The notes beneath the pieces were generated by a model that was given only the letters and a program-made list of their open reading frames with translations, was not told the DNA's origin and ran no database searches. 33,589 nucleotides of DNA from Pseudomonadales bacterium (GTDB lineage: Bacteria > Pseudomonadota > Gammaproteobacteria > Pseudomonadales > Pseudohongiellaceae), in assembly GCA_022827425.1 (NCBI GenBank), contig JAJDSZ010000116.1, positions 1-33,589 of the forward strand. Reading direction: 5' to 3'. A program made the translations under genes and the position numbers. Shown here piece after piece: positions 1 to 8,880 of the stretch; the stretch's first letter is position 1, and each line of letters starts with the position of its first letter.

Positions 1-14
1 GCGGCGAAATGCGC

Positions 15-695
15 TCAGGGTTCCGCCCACTGCCTGAGCAGGTTGTGGTAGACGCCGGCCAGATCGACGAGCGCAGCCTGTTCAGGGGATTCCGTGGCGA
101 TTTTCTGTATTGCCCTGTCCAGTTCGTACAGGATCGATCGCTGGCGGTCGCCTCGGACCATGCTCTGAATCCAGAAAAACGCGGCCAGACGACGGCCCGA
201 GGTAACCGGTCTTACCGCGTGCACGCTGGAGCCGGGGTACAAGACCATGTCTCCAGCCTGCAACTTCACTTCGACCGGGCCATAGGTATCTTCCAGGACC
301 AGTTCTCCTCCTTCGTAGCTGTTCGGTTTGGAGAGAAACAGCGTCGCGGAAATGTCAGTGCGAACCCGATGCGGCGTGCCGAATACCGGCCGGATCGCGC
401 CGTCCACATGGCGTCCGTAGCTGTTGTCTTCCTCGTAACAATTGAACAACGGGGGCATGATTCTTGCGGGCAAGGCCGCGGCGGTGAATTGCTCGTTGCC
501 GTCGAGATTCCGTACTATCTGCTCACCGAGTTCCCGCGCGAGCGGGTGATCGTCCGGAAGCTGGCGATTGCGCTTTACCGCCTGCGACAGGTAGCCGGCG
601 CTGCCACGTCCGTCGGACCAGTCCGCCTGCTCGAGAGCGCCGCGGAATTTTTCCACTGTTGCCGGATCGAGAACCTGTTGGAGTTGAATCAGCAT
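15..695 (-). CDS. piuC: PKHD-type Fe(II)/2-oxoglutarate hydroxylase (PiuC/YbiX family)
   Basis: This 226-residue protein matches the PiuC/YbiX family of non-haem iron, 2-oxoglutarate-dependent hydroxylases in length and layout. The iron facial triad is visible as H96-x-D98 (in GRHVDGA) and H159 (in GSSVHAV). The 2-oxoglutarate-binding arginine is probably in the following SGRRLAAFFW segment, R168 or R169. It sits 25 bp downstream of the TonB-dependent receptor gene on the same strand, the usual piuA-piuC pairing in proteobacteria, so the two are probably co-transcribed. Family members are tied to siderophore-mediated iron uptake, but the physiological substrate is not established. The ATG at 695 gives the expected N-terminus. 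The gene appears complete; the window begins only 14 bases beyond its stop. Confidence 0.9.
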   Translation of the reverse strand: MLIQLQQVLDPATVEKFRGALEQADWSDGRGSAGYLSQAVKRNRQLPDDHPLARELGEQIVRNLDGNEQFTAAALPARIMPPLFNCYEEDNSYGRHVDGAIRPVFGTPHRVRTDISATLFLSKPNSYEGGELVLEDTYGPVEVKLQAGDMVLYPGSSVHAVRPVTSGRRLAAFFWIQSMVRGDRQRSILYELDRAIQKIATESPEQAALVDLAGVYHNLLRQWAEP

Positions 696-720
696 CGGGT
701 TTGCGGAATGCCTGCTTCGG

Positions 721-2874
721 TCAGTAGTCGAGATTGATCGCGAAAACCGCGGTCAGTCCCTGACCCGGTATGACATGCCAGGGATGGAGTTGGTCGAAAT
801 ACACTTCATCGGTGAGATTCGTCAGGTTCAGCTTGAATCGGAGATTATCGGAATACGCGTATTCCGCCATCGCGTCAAAGGCCCAGTAATCGTCCACCCA
901 CTTGCTGTTGCCGACCACCCGCTCATCGACGTAGCGGGCGCCGGCGCCCAGATCGAAGCGGATGCTGGCGATCCAGTTCATCCAGATCGAGAAGGTATCG
1001 GGGGCGACATTATCGATTCTGCCGGTTGCCCCGGTCAGCCTGTTCAGTTGTTCGTCATTCAGCCGGGTGTAACCGGCCATCAATTCCAGACTTTCGCTGA
1101 TATTTCCAGTGAGATTGAAGGAAAAACCCTTGATTCGCTGTTCGCCCGCCAGCGTATTGAATCCGGGATTGAGAGGATCGGGCACACGGGCATTGGTCTT
1201 GTCGATTTGGAAAAGAGCGGCGTCGGCCGCCATCCGCCCGTCGAGCAGACTCCATTTCAGGCCCAATTCGAGGCTTTCGTTTTCTTCGGGCTCCAGGCTC
1301 ACATTGCTCGTGGTCAACCCCCGGCCGCTGCTGATGAAGGAAACCGACTCCGCCGAAGGATTGAACGAGGTGCCCCAGCCCAGATACACCGTGCCCGCCG
1401 CGGCCGGCTTGTAGATCAGCGCCGCGCGATAGCTGGTTTCGACATCCCTGGCGGGAAAACCGGCATTGCCGGTTTGGGCGCCATTCACATCGAATCGCCG
1501 TTCGGAATAATCGGTTTCAAACCGATCCCAACGGATACCCGCGCTGAGACTCCATCGCTCATTGAACTGAAGGGTATCCAGCGCATAAATGGCCAGCGTG
1601 TCGCTCGTTGTTTCCGCCTGCAGCCTGCGGGCGGTCGGCCCGCCGAAGAATCCGCCGGGATTGCCCAGGCGCGTCGTTGGGACCGGCAGGCCGTAATCGA
1701 AGAACGGTGTTTGCGACGCGAAGCCGAAAGCGGGGTTGGAGGTCTCGCCGGACATTTCCACGCCGGCGACAAGAGAATGGTTCATGGCGCCGGTGCTGAA
1801 GTCCGCCTGCAGGTTGAGTTGTCCCTGCAACATCTCTTCCTCGCTTTCTCCGCTGAAAATCATCCGGTGCACGATGACGCTGTCCGGATCGTCATCGAGC
1901 GATACGAAGGCGTCCACCTGGGGCTCGGTAATTCTGCTCTTTCTTTCGTAACCGGCATAACGCACCTGCGCGTTGAGAGAGACGGCGGAATTGATCCGGC
2001 GCTCGAGAATCGCCGAGGCCACGTCCGCCCGCGTGTCCAGAAAGTCCGATGCAAACCCGTAGAAGTTCTCCCTGTCCACCATCGGGGGTTGGCCCTCGAT
2101 CCAGGGAAATCCATAATCGGGAATGCTCTCGCTGTCCAGATGCAAGTAGCTGAGCGTTAGACTCGTGGCGTTGCCAAGCTCAAGACTGAGACTCGGCGCA
2201 AGTCCGAACCGCCGAGATTCGGTGACATCCCTGCCCGGCGCGTCTGCCTGATGGACGAGAACATTGACGCGAAAAGCCGAATTTTCTCCCATGTTCAATG
2301 GTTGATTCAGATCCGCGGTAATCCGGCGAATACCGGCATTGCCCATGTTGACGTGCAAGCTTCGCAGTTCGTCCGATTGCGGTTGCTTGCTGCTCTGATT
2401 GATCACGCCCCCGGTCGAGCCACGGCCGAAAACAACCGAAGAAGGCCCCAGCAGCACCTGTACCGCTTCCAGGTTGAATGGATCCCGCGCATAGTTGCCC
2501 GTGTCGCGCATGCCGTCGAGAAACATGTCGTTGCGCGATGAAAATCCACGTACGGACGGATTGTTGCCCTGCCAACTGAATTCGCCGGCCCCGAGCGTGA
2601 TGCCCGGAACGTTGCGCAAGGCCTCGTCCAGGCTCATGACGTTGCGGTCCTGCATCATCCGGGATGAAAGCGTGGTGACGGATTGGGGGGTGTCGAGCAA
2701 GGATTCCGTGAGCTTGCCGATACTGTTTTCGTCTTCCATATAGCTGTTGCGGCGCTGGACACCCTCCACCACGATTTCCTCGACCTGCGCCTCCTGGCCA
2801 AAAGCCATGCCGGCGAGCATGGCGCCGGCGCCGGTCCCGATCAACTTGCTGGAGATGAGCTTGCGAATCCACAT
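721..2874 (-). CDS. TonB-dependent siderophore receptor (Fiu/PiuA-like)
   Basis: An outer-membrane gated barrel that imports ferric siderophore using energy from TonB. The ATG at 2874 is chosen because it opens a signal peptide (MWIRKLISSK, hydrophobic stretch, cut near AFG-QEA). A TonB-box-like EEIVVEG follows. The plug domain is at about residues 50-180, with DTPQSVTTL, NVPGI, VRGF, DGMRD and the plug end GRGSTGGVINQ. The rest is a 22-strand-type barrel ending in an aromatic residue (INLDY). Total length is 717 residues, normal for the family. An in-frame upstream extension exists but would place charged residues before the signal peptide. The DTPQSV plug and the adjacent hydroxylase suggest a catecholate siderophore receptor; this substrate is inferred. 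I found no convincing Fur box upstream. Confidence 0.93.
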   Translation of the reverse strand: MWIRKLISSKLIGTGAGAMLAGMAFGQEAQVEEIVVEGVQRRNSYMEDENSIGKLTESLLDTPQSVTTLSSRMMQDRNVMSLDEALRNVPGITLGAGEFSWQGNNPSVRGFSSRNDMFLDGMRDTGNYARDPFNLEAVQVLLGPSSVVFGRGSTGGVINQSSKQPQSDELRSLHVNMGNAGIRRITADLNQPLNMGENSAFRVNVLVHQADAPGRDVTESRRFGLAPSLSLELGNATSLTLSYLHLDSESIPDYGFPWIEGQPPMVDRENFYGFASDFLDTRADVASAILERRINSAVSLNAQVRYAGYERKSRITEPQVDAFVSLDDDPDSVIVHRMIFSGESEEEMLQGQLNLQADFSTGAMNHSLVAGVEMSGETSNPAFGFASQTPFFDYGLPVPTTRLGNPGGFFGGPTARRLQAETTSDTLAIYALDTLQFNERWSLSAGIRWDRFETDYSERRFDVNGAQTGNAGFPARDVETSYRAALIYKPAAAGTVYLGWGTSFNPSAESVSFISSGRGLTTSNVSLEPEENESLELGLKWSLLDGRMAADAALFQIDKTNARVPDPLNPGFNTLAGEQRIKGFSFNLTGNISESLELMAGYTRLNDEQLNRLTGATGRIDNVAPDTFSIWMNWIASIRFDLGAGARYVDERVVGNSKWVDDYWAFDAMAEYAYSDNLRFKLNLTNLTDEVYFDQLHPWHVIPGQGLTAVFAINLDY

Positions 2875-2963
2875 GGCTGAAACATAGCAATAAACGAATT
2901 CCGTTTCCTGAACTTGCGGGATGCCGAATTCACGCGACACCCATGGCAGATCCGCGATTGGGC

Positions 2964-2969
2964 TATAAT
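2964..2969 (+). promoter_or_regulatory. Candidate -10 element for the his cluster
   Basis: A perfect TATAAT lies 35 bp before the hisB ATG, in the 129-bp gap between the divergent receptor and hisB genes. No good -35 is visible at the expected spacing, so this is either a weak or activator-dependent promoter or a chance match. Confidence 0.45.
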
Positions 2970-3003
2970 GCGCAGCTTCCTGGGTGGCATCACCGAGACA
3001 ATC

Positions 3004-3600
3004 ATGGGCGAGCCAGCGCGCAGAGCCAGCGTTCAGCGAAATACGAAGGAAACGCGGATTTCGGTTTCACTCGATCTCGACGGCGGCGGCCGGTTCGAGG
3101 CCGAGACCGGGCTGCCTTTTCTGGAACACATGCTCGACCAGATTGCCCGGCACGGCATGATTGATCTTGCCATCAAGGCCGAAGGCGATCTGGAAATCGA
3201 CGCCCATCACACCGTCGAGGATCTCGGCATCACCCTCGGCCAGGCGCTGCACAAGGCGCTCGACAAGACCGGCATCCGCCGTTACGGCCACGCCCATGTG
3301 CCGCTCGACGAGGCGCTTTCCCGGGTGGTGATCGACTTTTCCGGACGGCCGGGGCTTGAGTACCACGCCGATTTCGCGCGCGCCGTCGTCGGCGGATTCG
3401 ATATCGACCTGTTTCGCGAGTTTTTCCAGGGTTTCGTCAATCACGCCTTGGTCACCTTGCATATCGACAATATCCGCGGCCGCAACGCCCACCACCAGAT
3501 CGAAACGATCTTCAAGGCATTCGGCCGCGCCCTGCGCATGGCGGTGGAGTTCGATCCACGCTCGGCGGGAGTGATTCCCTCAACCAAGGGCAGCCTGTAA
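3004..3600 (+). CDS. hisB: Imidazoleglycerol-phosphate dehydratase
   Basis: Catalyses dehydration of imidazoleglycerol phosphate to imidazoleacetol phosphate, step six of histidine synthesis, in the cytosol. The protein is 198 residues, the size of a monofunctional IGPD without the phosphatase domain found in enteric HisB. Two metal-binding histidine clusters are visible: AHHTVED with LGITLGQA in the first half, and NAHHQIE followed by FKAFGRAL near the C-terminus. The early [15 protein letters not shown] segment is also typical. The ATG at 3004 is preferred over a longer upstream frame because the family N-terminus aligns there ([12 protein letters not shown]). It is the first gene of hisB-hisH-hisA-hisF. 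Confidence 0.97.
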   Translation: MGEPARRASVQRNTKETRISVSLDLDGGGRFEAETGLPFLEHMLDQIARHGMIDLAIKAEGDLEIDAHHTVEDLGITLGQALHKALDKTGIRRYGHAHVPLDEALSRVVIDFSGRPGLEYHADFARAVVGGFDIDLFREFFQGFVNHALVTLHIDNIRGRNAHHQIETIFKAFGRALRMAVEFDPRSAGVIPSTKGSL

Positions 3601-3669
3601 ATCGCCTTGCGCCGCCGCTTCACGCCAAGGAGCCCTGCCCGCATCCGTCCGGCATCAAGAGCAATTCCC

Positions 3670-4326
3670 ATGAGCACGCTTGCGGTCATTGATTACGGAA
3701 TGGGCAATCTGCACTCCGTCGCCAAGGCTGTGGAGCATGTGGGCCGCGAGCTTTCCCTTGAACTCGACGTGGCGGTTACCGCGGATGCGCAGACCATCGC
3801 CCAGGCGGACCGGGTGATTTTCCCCGGTGTCGGCGCGATTCGCGACTGCATGGCGGAAATCAACCGGCTCAATGTGGGGGAAATGGTGGCCGAAGCCATG
3901 CAGAGCCGCCCGGTGCTTGCCATCTGCGTGGGTATGCAGGCGCTGATGGCGTATTCCGAGGAAAACGGGGGTGTCGATTGCCTTGGCCTGATTCCGGGGC
4001 AGGTAAGGTACTTTGGCGAAGAACTGCGCGATGCGGCGGGCGCCCGGCTCAAGGTTCCCCACATGGGCTGGAATGAAGTGCGCCAGACCCGCGCGCATCC
4101 CCTGTGGGAAGGCGTTCCCGATAACAGCCGCTTCTATTTTGTACACAGCTACTATGCGCAGACTGACCGGAACGGTCTCGTCGCCGGCACATCCCGCTAC
4201 GGCAAGGAAATGGCCGCCGCCATTGCCGACCGCAATATCTTCGCCACCCAGTTCCATCCGGAAAAAAGCCAGAAGGCAGGATTGCGCCTGCTCGGCAACT
4301 TCCTGCTGTGGTCCGGTGAAGCCTGA
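3670..4326 (+). CDS. hisH: Imidazole glycerol phosphate synthase, glutaminase subunit
   Basis: The class I glutamine amidotransferase subunit that supplies ammonia to HisF. It is 218 residues long. The catalytic cysteine is C86 in LAICVGMQ, and the histidine and glutamate of the triad are in QFHPEKSQ near the C-terminus. The N-terminal [11 protein letters not shown] and the FPGVGAI loop are diagnostic. The ATG at 3670 is chosen because the family starts with a short lead-in to VIDYGMGN; upstream in-frame codons are basic and unlike the family. A 69-bp gap separates it from hisB, and hisA starts 10 bases after its stop. Confidence 0.97.
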   Translation: MSTLAVIDYGMGNLHSVAKAVEHVGRELSLELDVAVTADAQTIAQADRVIFPGVGAIRDCMAEINRLNVGEMVAEAMQSRPVLAICVGMQALMAYSEENGGVDCLGLIPGQVRYFGEELRDAAGARLKVPHMGWNEVRQTRAHPLWEGVPDNSRFYFVHSYYAQTDRNGLVAGTSRYGKEMAAAIADRNIFATQFHPEKSQKAGLRLLGNFLLWSGEA

Positions 4327-4335
4327 GGAAGCAGA

Positions 4336-5073
4336 ATGCTGGTCATTCCCGCAATAGACCTCAAGGACGGCAAATGCGTGCGTCTGCGCCAGGGCCGCTT
4401 CGACGAGACCACGGTGTTTTCCCAAGACCCGGTGGCCATGGCGGGACGGTGGCGGGATCAGGGCGCCAGACGCCTGCATGTGGTGGATCTCGACGGCGCG
4501 GTGGCGGGCGCGCCGGTGAATGCGGGCATCGTCGAGGCCATCGTGAAAAAGTACCCGGACCTGCCGCTGCAAATCGGCGGCGGGATTCGAAACATGCGAA
4601 CCGCTGAATCCTGTATTGCGGCCGGCGTCCGCTTCGTCATCATCGGCACCGCCGCGGTGCGCGAGCCGGAATTCGCGGCCGACGCCTGCCGGCGTTTTCC
4701 CGGCCAGGTCATTATCGGCATCGACGCCAAAGACGGCATGGTGGCCACCGGTGGCTGGCTGGAAGTGAGCGGGACCAGCGCGGTTTCCCTGGCCGCCCGC
4801 TTTGCCACCGGCGGCGCCAGCGCGATCGTGTACACCGACATCGCCCGGGATGGCATGATGCGGGGAGTCAATGTGGAAGCCACTGCGGCGCTGGCGGCAG
4901 GCTCGCGGATTCCCGTGATCGCGTCCGGCGGCGTAACCGATCTTGGCGACATCACGCGCCTGAAGCGGGCGGCCATGACCTGCGGCGGCGCAGGCATCAT
5001 GGGGGTGATCGCGGGCCGGGCGCTGTATGAAGGCGCTCTCGACCTCGCCGAGGCCCAGCGGGAAGCGGACTGA
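4336..5073 (+). CDS. hisA: ProFAR isomerase
   Basis: A (beta-alpha)8-barrel enzyme that isomerises the aminoaldose ProFAR to the aminoketose PRFAR in histidine synthesis. It is 245 residues. The catalytic aspartates are visible in the N-terminal [12 protein letters not shown] and in the central IGIDAKDG motif. Phosphate-binding loops IGGGIRN and ASGGV are present. It begins 10 bases after hisH and ends 5 bases before hisF, so translation is probably coupled across the cluster. Confidence 0.97.
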   Translation: MLVIPAIDLKDGKCVRLRQGRFDETTVFSQDPVAMAGRWRDQGARRLHVVDLDGAVAGAPVNAGIVEAIVKKYPDLPLQIGGGIRNMRTAESCIAAGVRFVIIGTAAVREPEFAADACRRFPGQVIIGIDAKDGMVATGGWLEVSGTSAVSLAARFATGGASAIVYTDIARDGMMRGVNVEATAALAAGSRIPVIASGGVTDLGDITRLKRAAMTCGGAGIMGVIAGRALYEGALDLAEAQREAD

Positions 5074-5077
5074 GGCC

Positions 5078-5848
5078 ATGGGGCTCGCCAGACGCATCAT
5101 CCCCTGTCTCGACTGCGACAACGGCCGCGTGGTCAAGGGTGTGCGTTTCGTCGACATCCGCGATGCCGGCGACCCGGTGGAAGTCTCGAAACGCTACTGT
5201 GACGAAGGCGCGGATGAAGTCACTTTCCTCGATATCACCGCCAGCCATGAGGGCAGGGCAACAACCGTGGAGACCGTGGGCGAAATCGCCTCCCAGGTAT
5301 TCATACCGCTTACCGTCGGCGGCGGCATCCGCACTCTCGACGACATCCGCATGATGCTCAACGCCGGCGCCGACAAGGTGGCGATCAATACCGCCGCGGT
5401 ATTCGATCCGACCTTCGTGCGCGCCGCCGCCGAGCGTTTCGGCTCACAGTGCATCGTCGTTGCGGTGGACGCCAAACAGGCCGCGGGCGAGCCCGAGCCC
5501 AAATGGGAAATCTTCACCCACGGCGGCCGCAAGCCTACTGGCATCGACGCGGTGGAATGGTGCCAGCGCATGGTGGATTACGGCGCCGGCGAAATCCTGC
5601 TAACCAGCATGGACCGGGACGGCACCAGGGAAGGTTTCGACAACCGGCTCAATCGCGCGGTCAGCAGCTCGGTGCGGGCACCGGTCATCGCGTCAGGCGG
5701 AGTGGGCGTTCTGGAACATCTCGCCGCGGGCGTTCTGCAGGGCGGCGTCGACGCGGTGCTCGCCGCAAGCATTTTCCACTTCCGCCAGTTCACCATCAGG
5801 CAGGCCAAGGAACACATGGCCGGCCGCGGCATTGAAGTGCGGCTGTAG
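5078..5848 (+). CDS. hisF: Imidazole glycerol phosphate synthase, cyclase subunit
   Basis: The cyclase partner of HisH; it uses ammonia channelled from HisH to convert PRFAR into imidazole glycerol phosphate and AICAR. At 256 residues it has normal length. The catalytic aspartates lie in [14 protein letters not shown] and VVAVDAKQ. Phosphate-binding loops VGGGIRTL and ASGGVG are visible. A cysteine replaces the usual valine after the first catalytic aspartate, which looks neutral. The ATG at 5078 is selected over an in-frame upstream start inside hisA. It is convergent with the protease gene, leaving a 20-bp gap with no clear terminator. Confidence 0.97.
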   Translation: MGLARRIIPCLDCDNGRVVKGVRFVDIRDAGDPVEVSKRYCDEGADEVTFLDITASHEGRATTVETVGEIASQVFIPLTVGGGIRTLDDIRMMLNAGADKVAINTAAVFDPTFVRAAAERFGSQCIVVAVDAKQAAGEPEPKWEIFTHGGRKPTGIDAVEWCQRMVDYGAGEILLTSMDRDGTREGFDNRLNRAVSSSVRAPVIASGGVGVLEHLAAGVLQGGVDAVLAASIFHFRQFTIRQAKEHMAGRGIEVRL

Positions 5849-5868
5849 CAACTTGGCTCAGCCGGTGT

Positions 5869-7149
5869 TCAGCGCGGCCGCAGGGTATTGAGTCCCTTCA
5901 GCAAATTGAGCGCTTCATTGAGCTGGAAGTCGGTGCTGATGACTTCGGCGGCGGAAACCAGCGTGGCGGCGTTCTGCCCCGCGCCGGCTTCATTACCGAT
6001 GCTGCCGGGCAGGTCGGCTTCGGCGAACTGGGCCACATTGCGCGGGCGGCGGGTAATGAAGGCTTCTTCCACCACGATGTCGGGCTCGATGCCCTGGGCC
6101 TGTATCGAGCGGCCCTCGGGGGTGTAATAGAGCGATGTCGTCAATTTGATCGCCCGTTGTCCATCGAGCGGCAATACCGATTGCACCGAACCCTTGCCAA
6201 AGCTGCGGGTTCCCATCACCACGGCGCGGCCATGGTCCTGCAGGGCGCCTGCGACGATCTCCGCGGCGGACGCCGAGCCGCCGTTGATCAGCACCACGAG
6301 CGGCAACTCCGGCGCCACCGTGGCTGTCTCGGCGAAATACTCGGTTGCCGACTCCCGCATCCTGCCCCGGGTATACACCACCCTGCCAGAGTCGATGAAA
6401 GTGTCAACGACTTCCACCGAGGCCCGCAGGACACCGCCGGGGTTGTTGCGCAGGTCGAGCACCATGCCCTTGAGGTTGCCCCCTTCGCCGATCAGGCTGG
6501 TGACTTCATCCTGAAAATCGCGCCCGGTATTGAGCTGGAAAACCGGAATGCGCACATAGGCGTAGCCCGGCTCGAGCATCCGGCTGCGAACGCTGTTGAC
6601 GGCGATGACTTCCCGGATGATTTCCAGATCGAAAGGCTCCAGCCCGTCCCGGGAAACCGTGATGGTCACATCGGTTCCGGGCTCGCCGCGCATGAGGCTG
6701 GCGGCGTCTTCGGGCAGCATGTCGCGCACCGGCTGATTGTCGATGGCGACGATCAGGTCGCCGGCGCGGACGCCGGCGCGCTGGGCGGGAGTGTCGTCGA
6801 TGGGAGCGATGATCAGGATATAGCCGTCCCGCTGGCCCACTTCCACCCCGAGGCCGCCGAATCCGCCGGTGGTGGTCTCCTGCAACACGTCGAATTCGCG
6901 TCCTTCGACAAAACCGGAATGCGGGTCGAGATTGGACAGCATGCCGCGGATCGCATTCTCCAGCAGGGTGCGGTCGTCGACCTCCTCCACGTAGGACATG
7001 CGAATGCGGTCCAGCGCCTCGGTGAACAGGCGCACGTCATCGAGCGGCAGAGGCAGCGCGTCGTCCTGGGCCTGCGCCACGCCCGCAAGGGCAGGCAGCA
7101 GGCAGGAAACAAGGCCTTTATGGAATGGTCCCATTCGATTTTTTGTCAT
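5869..7149 (-). CDS. S41 family C-terminal processing protease
   Basis: A periplasmic tail-specific serine protease of the CtpA/Prc family, 426 residues. From the ATG at 7149 there is a short basic N-terminus and a signal peptide cut near AQA-QDD. A PDZ domain lies at about residues 92-170 (GGFGGLGVEV, PAQRAGVRAGD). The peptidase domain carries the catalytic serine in NGGSASAAEI (about S294) and the lysine in SFGKGS (about K319). LDLRNNPGG is also typical. The C-terminus is low-complexity. An ATG five codons further in (7134) is an alternative start; no strong ribosome binding site separates them. The neighbours do not suggest a specific substrate. Confidence 0.93.
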   Translation of the reverse strand: MTKNRMGPFHKGLVSCLLPALAGVAQAQDDALPLPLDDVRLFTEALDRIRMSYVEEVDDRTLLENAIRGMLSNLDPHSGFVEGREFDVLQETTTGGFGGLGVEVGQRDGYILIIAPIDDTPAQRAGVRAGDLIVAIDNQPVRDMLPEDAASLMRGEPGTDVTITVSRDGLEPFDLEIIREVIAVNSVRSRMLEPGYAYVRIPVFQLNTGRDFQDEVTSLIGEGGNLKGMVLDLRNNPGGVLRASVEVVDTFIDSGRVVYTRGRMRESATEYFAETATVAPELPLVVLINGGSASAAEIVAGALQDHGRAVVMGTRSFGKGSVQSVLPLDGQRAIKLTTSLYYTPEGRSIQAQGIEPDIVVEEAFITRRPRNVAQFAEADLPGSIGNEAGAGQNAATLVSAAEVISTDFQLNEALNLLKGLNTLRPR

Positions 7150-7345
7150 CTGATGTCGGCCCCAAAGCGGAATAGCCCGCGCCAAAGCCAATACTTCCAG
7201 TTTCTCCACCGCTTGGCAATTGGGTCTGGGGGTCCGCGGCGCAGGCTACCGGTCTACAGAAGAATCCGCAATTCCATGGCAATTCCCATACTCAGTTACT
7301 GATTGCGAATGCGAACTCTGCGCGAACGTGCGGATTCCGGGAGAG

Positions 7346-7377
7346 ATTCTGCGACTACGCTCCGCTGCGCGCGGAAT
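7346..7377. repeat. REP-like extragenic hairpin
   Basis: In the gap between the protease and barrel-protein genes, ATTCTGCG and CGCGGAAT form an imperfect inverted repeat (7 of 8 pairs) around a GC-rich loop. The type resembles short extragenic palindromes dispersed in many proteobacterial genomes. I see only this copy in the window. Confidence 0.35.
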
Positions 7378-7393
7378 GACGGGACGCAGACGC

Positions 7394-8740
7394 TCAAAAT
7401 CCGACGCTGAAGCCTACTTCAAAGGTAGTGTCGCTGGTGTCGAAGAGGCCGATGTTGCTGTCCTGCTGCTGGCGGTAGAGGTTGATCAGCACTTCGACGG
7501 GGGTGCCGTTGATGGCGGTGCCGCGGCGGTATTGCAGCAAGGCGTAGCTGCGGTTGAGCCAGCGTGGGGCGCCGCCGTCGAGCAGGGGGCTGTAGCTTTC
7601 CCGGTCTTCCAGCCGGGTATGGTTTAGCACGGCGCGGAACAGGCCCCGGGGTAGCGGGTACTGCCAGTTGGCCGCGAACTGCCAGCCACGGCGGTCGCCG
7701 CCGGGGCGGTCGGATTTTATCGCCTGGCTGTCGAGCAGCGCCGCCTCGAAACTGAGATTGCCGAAACTGCGCTCTTCATTCCCAAGCGGGCAGGCGAAGC
7801 CGCCGCCAAGGCGGGAGTCGAAGGCGTTGAGCCAGCTCTGGTCGTGGAACAACTGGTATTGCGTGGCGGCATCGAAGAAAGGGCGGCAGGTGAGCACCGG
7901 GGAGATGCTGTAGCGCACTCTGGCGTCGGCTGACGTGAACAGCGCCGAGCCGCCAAAAGCGAGGCTGCGGACGCCGGAATCGACTTGCCAGCTCCCGGTC
8001 CGGCGCGGTCGGGCGAAGTTGTAGCGGCCATCGAATTGCAGCAGGTCGGTGTTGCGGTCATTACTGACGCGGCCCCGAACCTCGCCGCTGAAGTTGTGCT
8101 GACGGTCGGGTCCGAGCAGGCGGTGCCGCGCGGCGAAGCCGATGTTCGTGTACGGCCCGCTCAAGGTCTTGAATTCTTCGCCGAGCGCCAGCAGGATGTT
8201 CTCTCCGGCGATGGTCAGGGTGACCTGGCCCGGATCCGGCGCGCCATTGAGATTGCTGTCGTAACCAAGCAGGAAGTCGCCCCGGAAAGTTGTATCCCGG
8301 GTAACCCCGCGCCATTGCCGCTGGCGGCTTTCCAGAGCGGGGCGCAGGTTCGCCGGCAGGTCGGCCCTGGCCAGGGTCTGCTCGTTGAGTTCGATGGCGG
8401 CGAACAACTGCCCCTGCTGATACAGGGCTTCGGCGTAGTCGATCTGGGCCGCGCCATTGTCCGGGTCGAGCAGGAGCGCGCGCTCAAGGGCCTCGGCGGC
8501 TTCCGGCAGCAATCCGCCATTGAGCCAGGCGGCGCCGATCAGGGCGAAGTACTCGGCGGATGCAAGGCAAAGCGGCAGGAAAGCATCGAGTTCGCCGGCG
8601 GCCCGCAGCCATTCGACTTGTGAGCGGGAATCCTGCCCGGCAATCCAGCGGCTCAGGTCCGGGCAATCCTGGGCGGCGGATGGCAGGGGCAGGCAAAACG
8701 CCAGGGTAAGCGCCAGCGCCGCCTGGAAACGAATCATCAT
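7394..8740 (-). CDS. TPR-containing outer-membrane barrel protein (surface lipoprotein assembly modifier-like)
   Basis: A 448-residue exported protein. From the ATG at 8740 there is a clear signal peptide (MMIRFQAALALTLAF..., cut near SAAQ-DCP). Residues about 40-150 are TPR-like (LIGAAWLNGGLLPEAAEALERA, then LDPDNGAAQIDYAEALYQQG). From about residue 165 alternating-hydrophobicity strands begin with GDFLLGYDSN and end in FEVGFSVGF, a terminal phenylalanine as in outer-membrane barrels. TPR plus barrel architecture is that of the DUF560/Slam type, which help surface-expose proteins, but I cannot prove membership. It lies 140 bp downstream of the CHASE2-cyclase gene on the same strand, so a role in the same signalling or surface system is likely. 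Confidence 0.7.
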   Translation of the reverse strand: MMIRFQAALALTLAFCLPLPSAAQDCPDLSRWIAGQDSRSQVEWLRAAGELDAFLPLCLASAEYFALIGAAWLNGGLLPEAAEALERALLLDPDNGAAQIDYAEALYQQGQLFAAIELNEQTLARADLPANLRPALESRQRQWRGVTRDTTFRGDFLLGYDSNLNGAPDPGQVTLTIAGENILLALGEEFKTLSGPYTNIGFAARHRLLGPDRQHNFSGEVRGRVSNDRNTDLLQFDGRYNFARPRRTGSWQVDSGVRSLAFGGSALFTSADARVRYSISPVLTCRPFFDAATQYQLFHDQSWLNAFDSRLGGGFACPLGNEERSFGNLSFEAALLDSQAIKSDRPGGDRRGWQFAANWQYPLPRGLFRAVLNHTRLEDRESYSPLLDGGAPRWLNRSYALLQYRRGTAINGTPVEVLINLYRQQQDSNIGLFDTSDTTFEVGFSVGF

Positions 8741-8880
8741 GGATTTCCATGCAACATGGGATGTCCAGACACAAAATGGAGAATGCGCAGGAAGACGTAT
8801 GCTGAATCCCGAACCTGGATAGAACGGATTATCTTGAATCCAGGGCAAACGGGCAAATTGGAACGAATGTCAGACAGGTC

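Noticed and set aside
775..2160. Long open frame antisense to the TonB-dependent receptor
   Set aside because: A shadow frame common in GC-rich DNA; no recognisable domain, and the opposite strand is a clear receptor gene.
3655..5157. 500-codon frame antisense to hisH, hisA and hisF
   Set aside because: The opposite strand encodes three unmistakable histidine enzymes; the antisense product is low-complexity.
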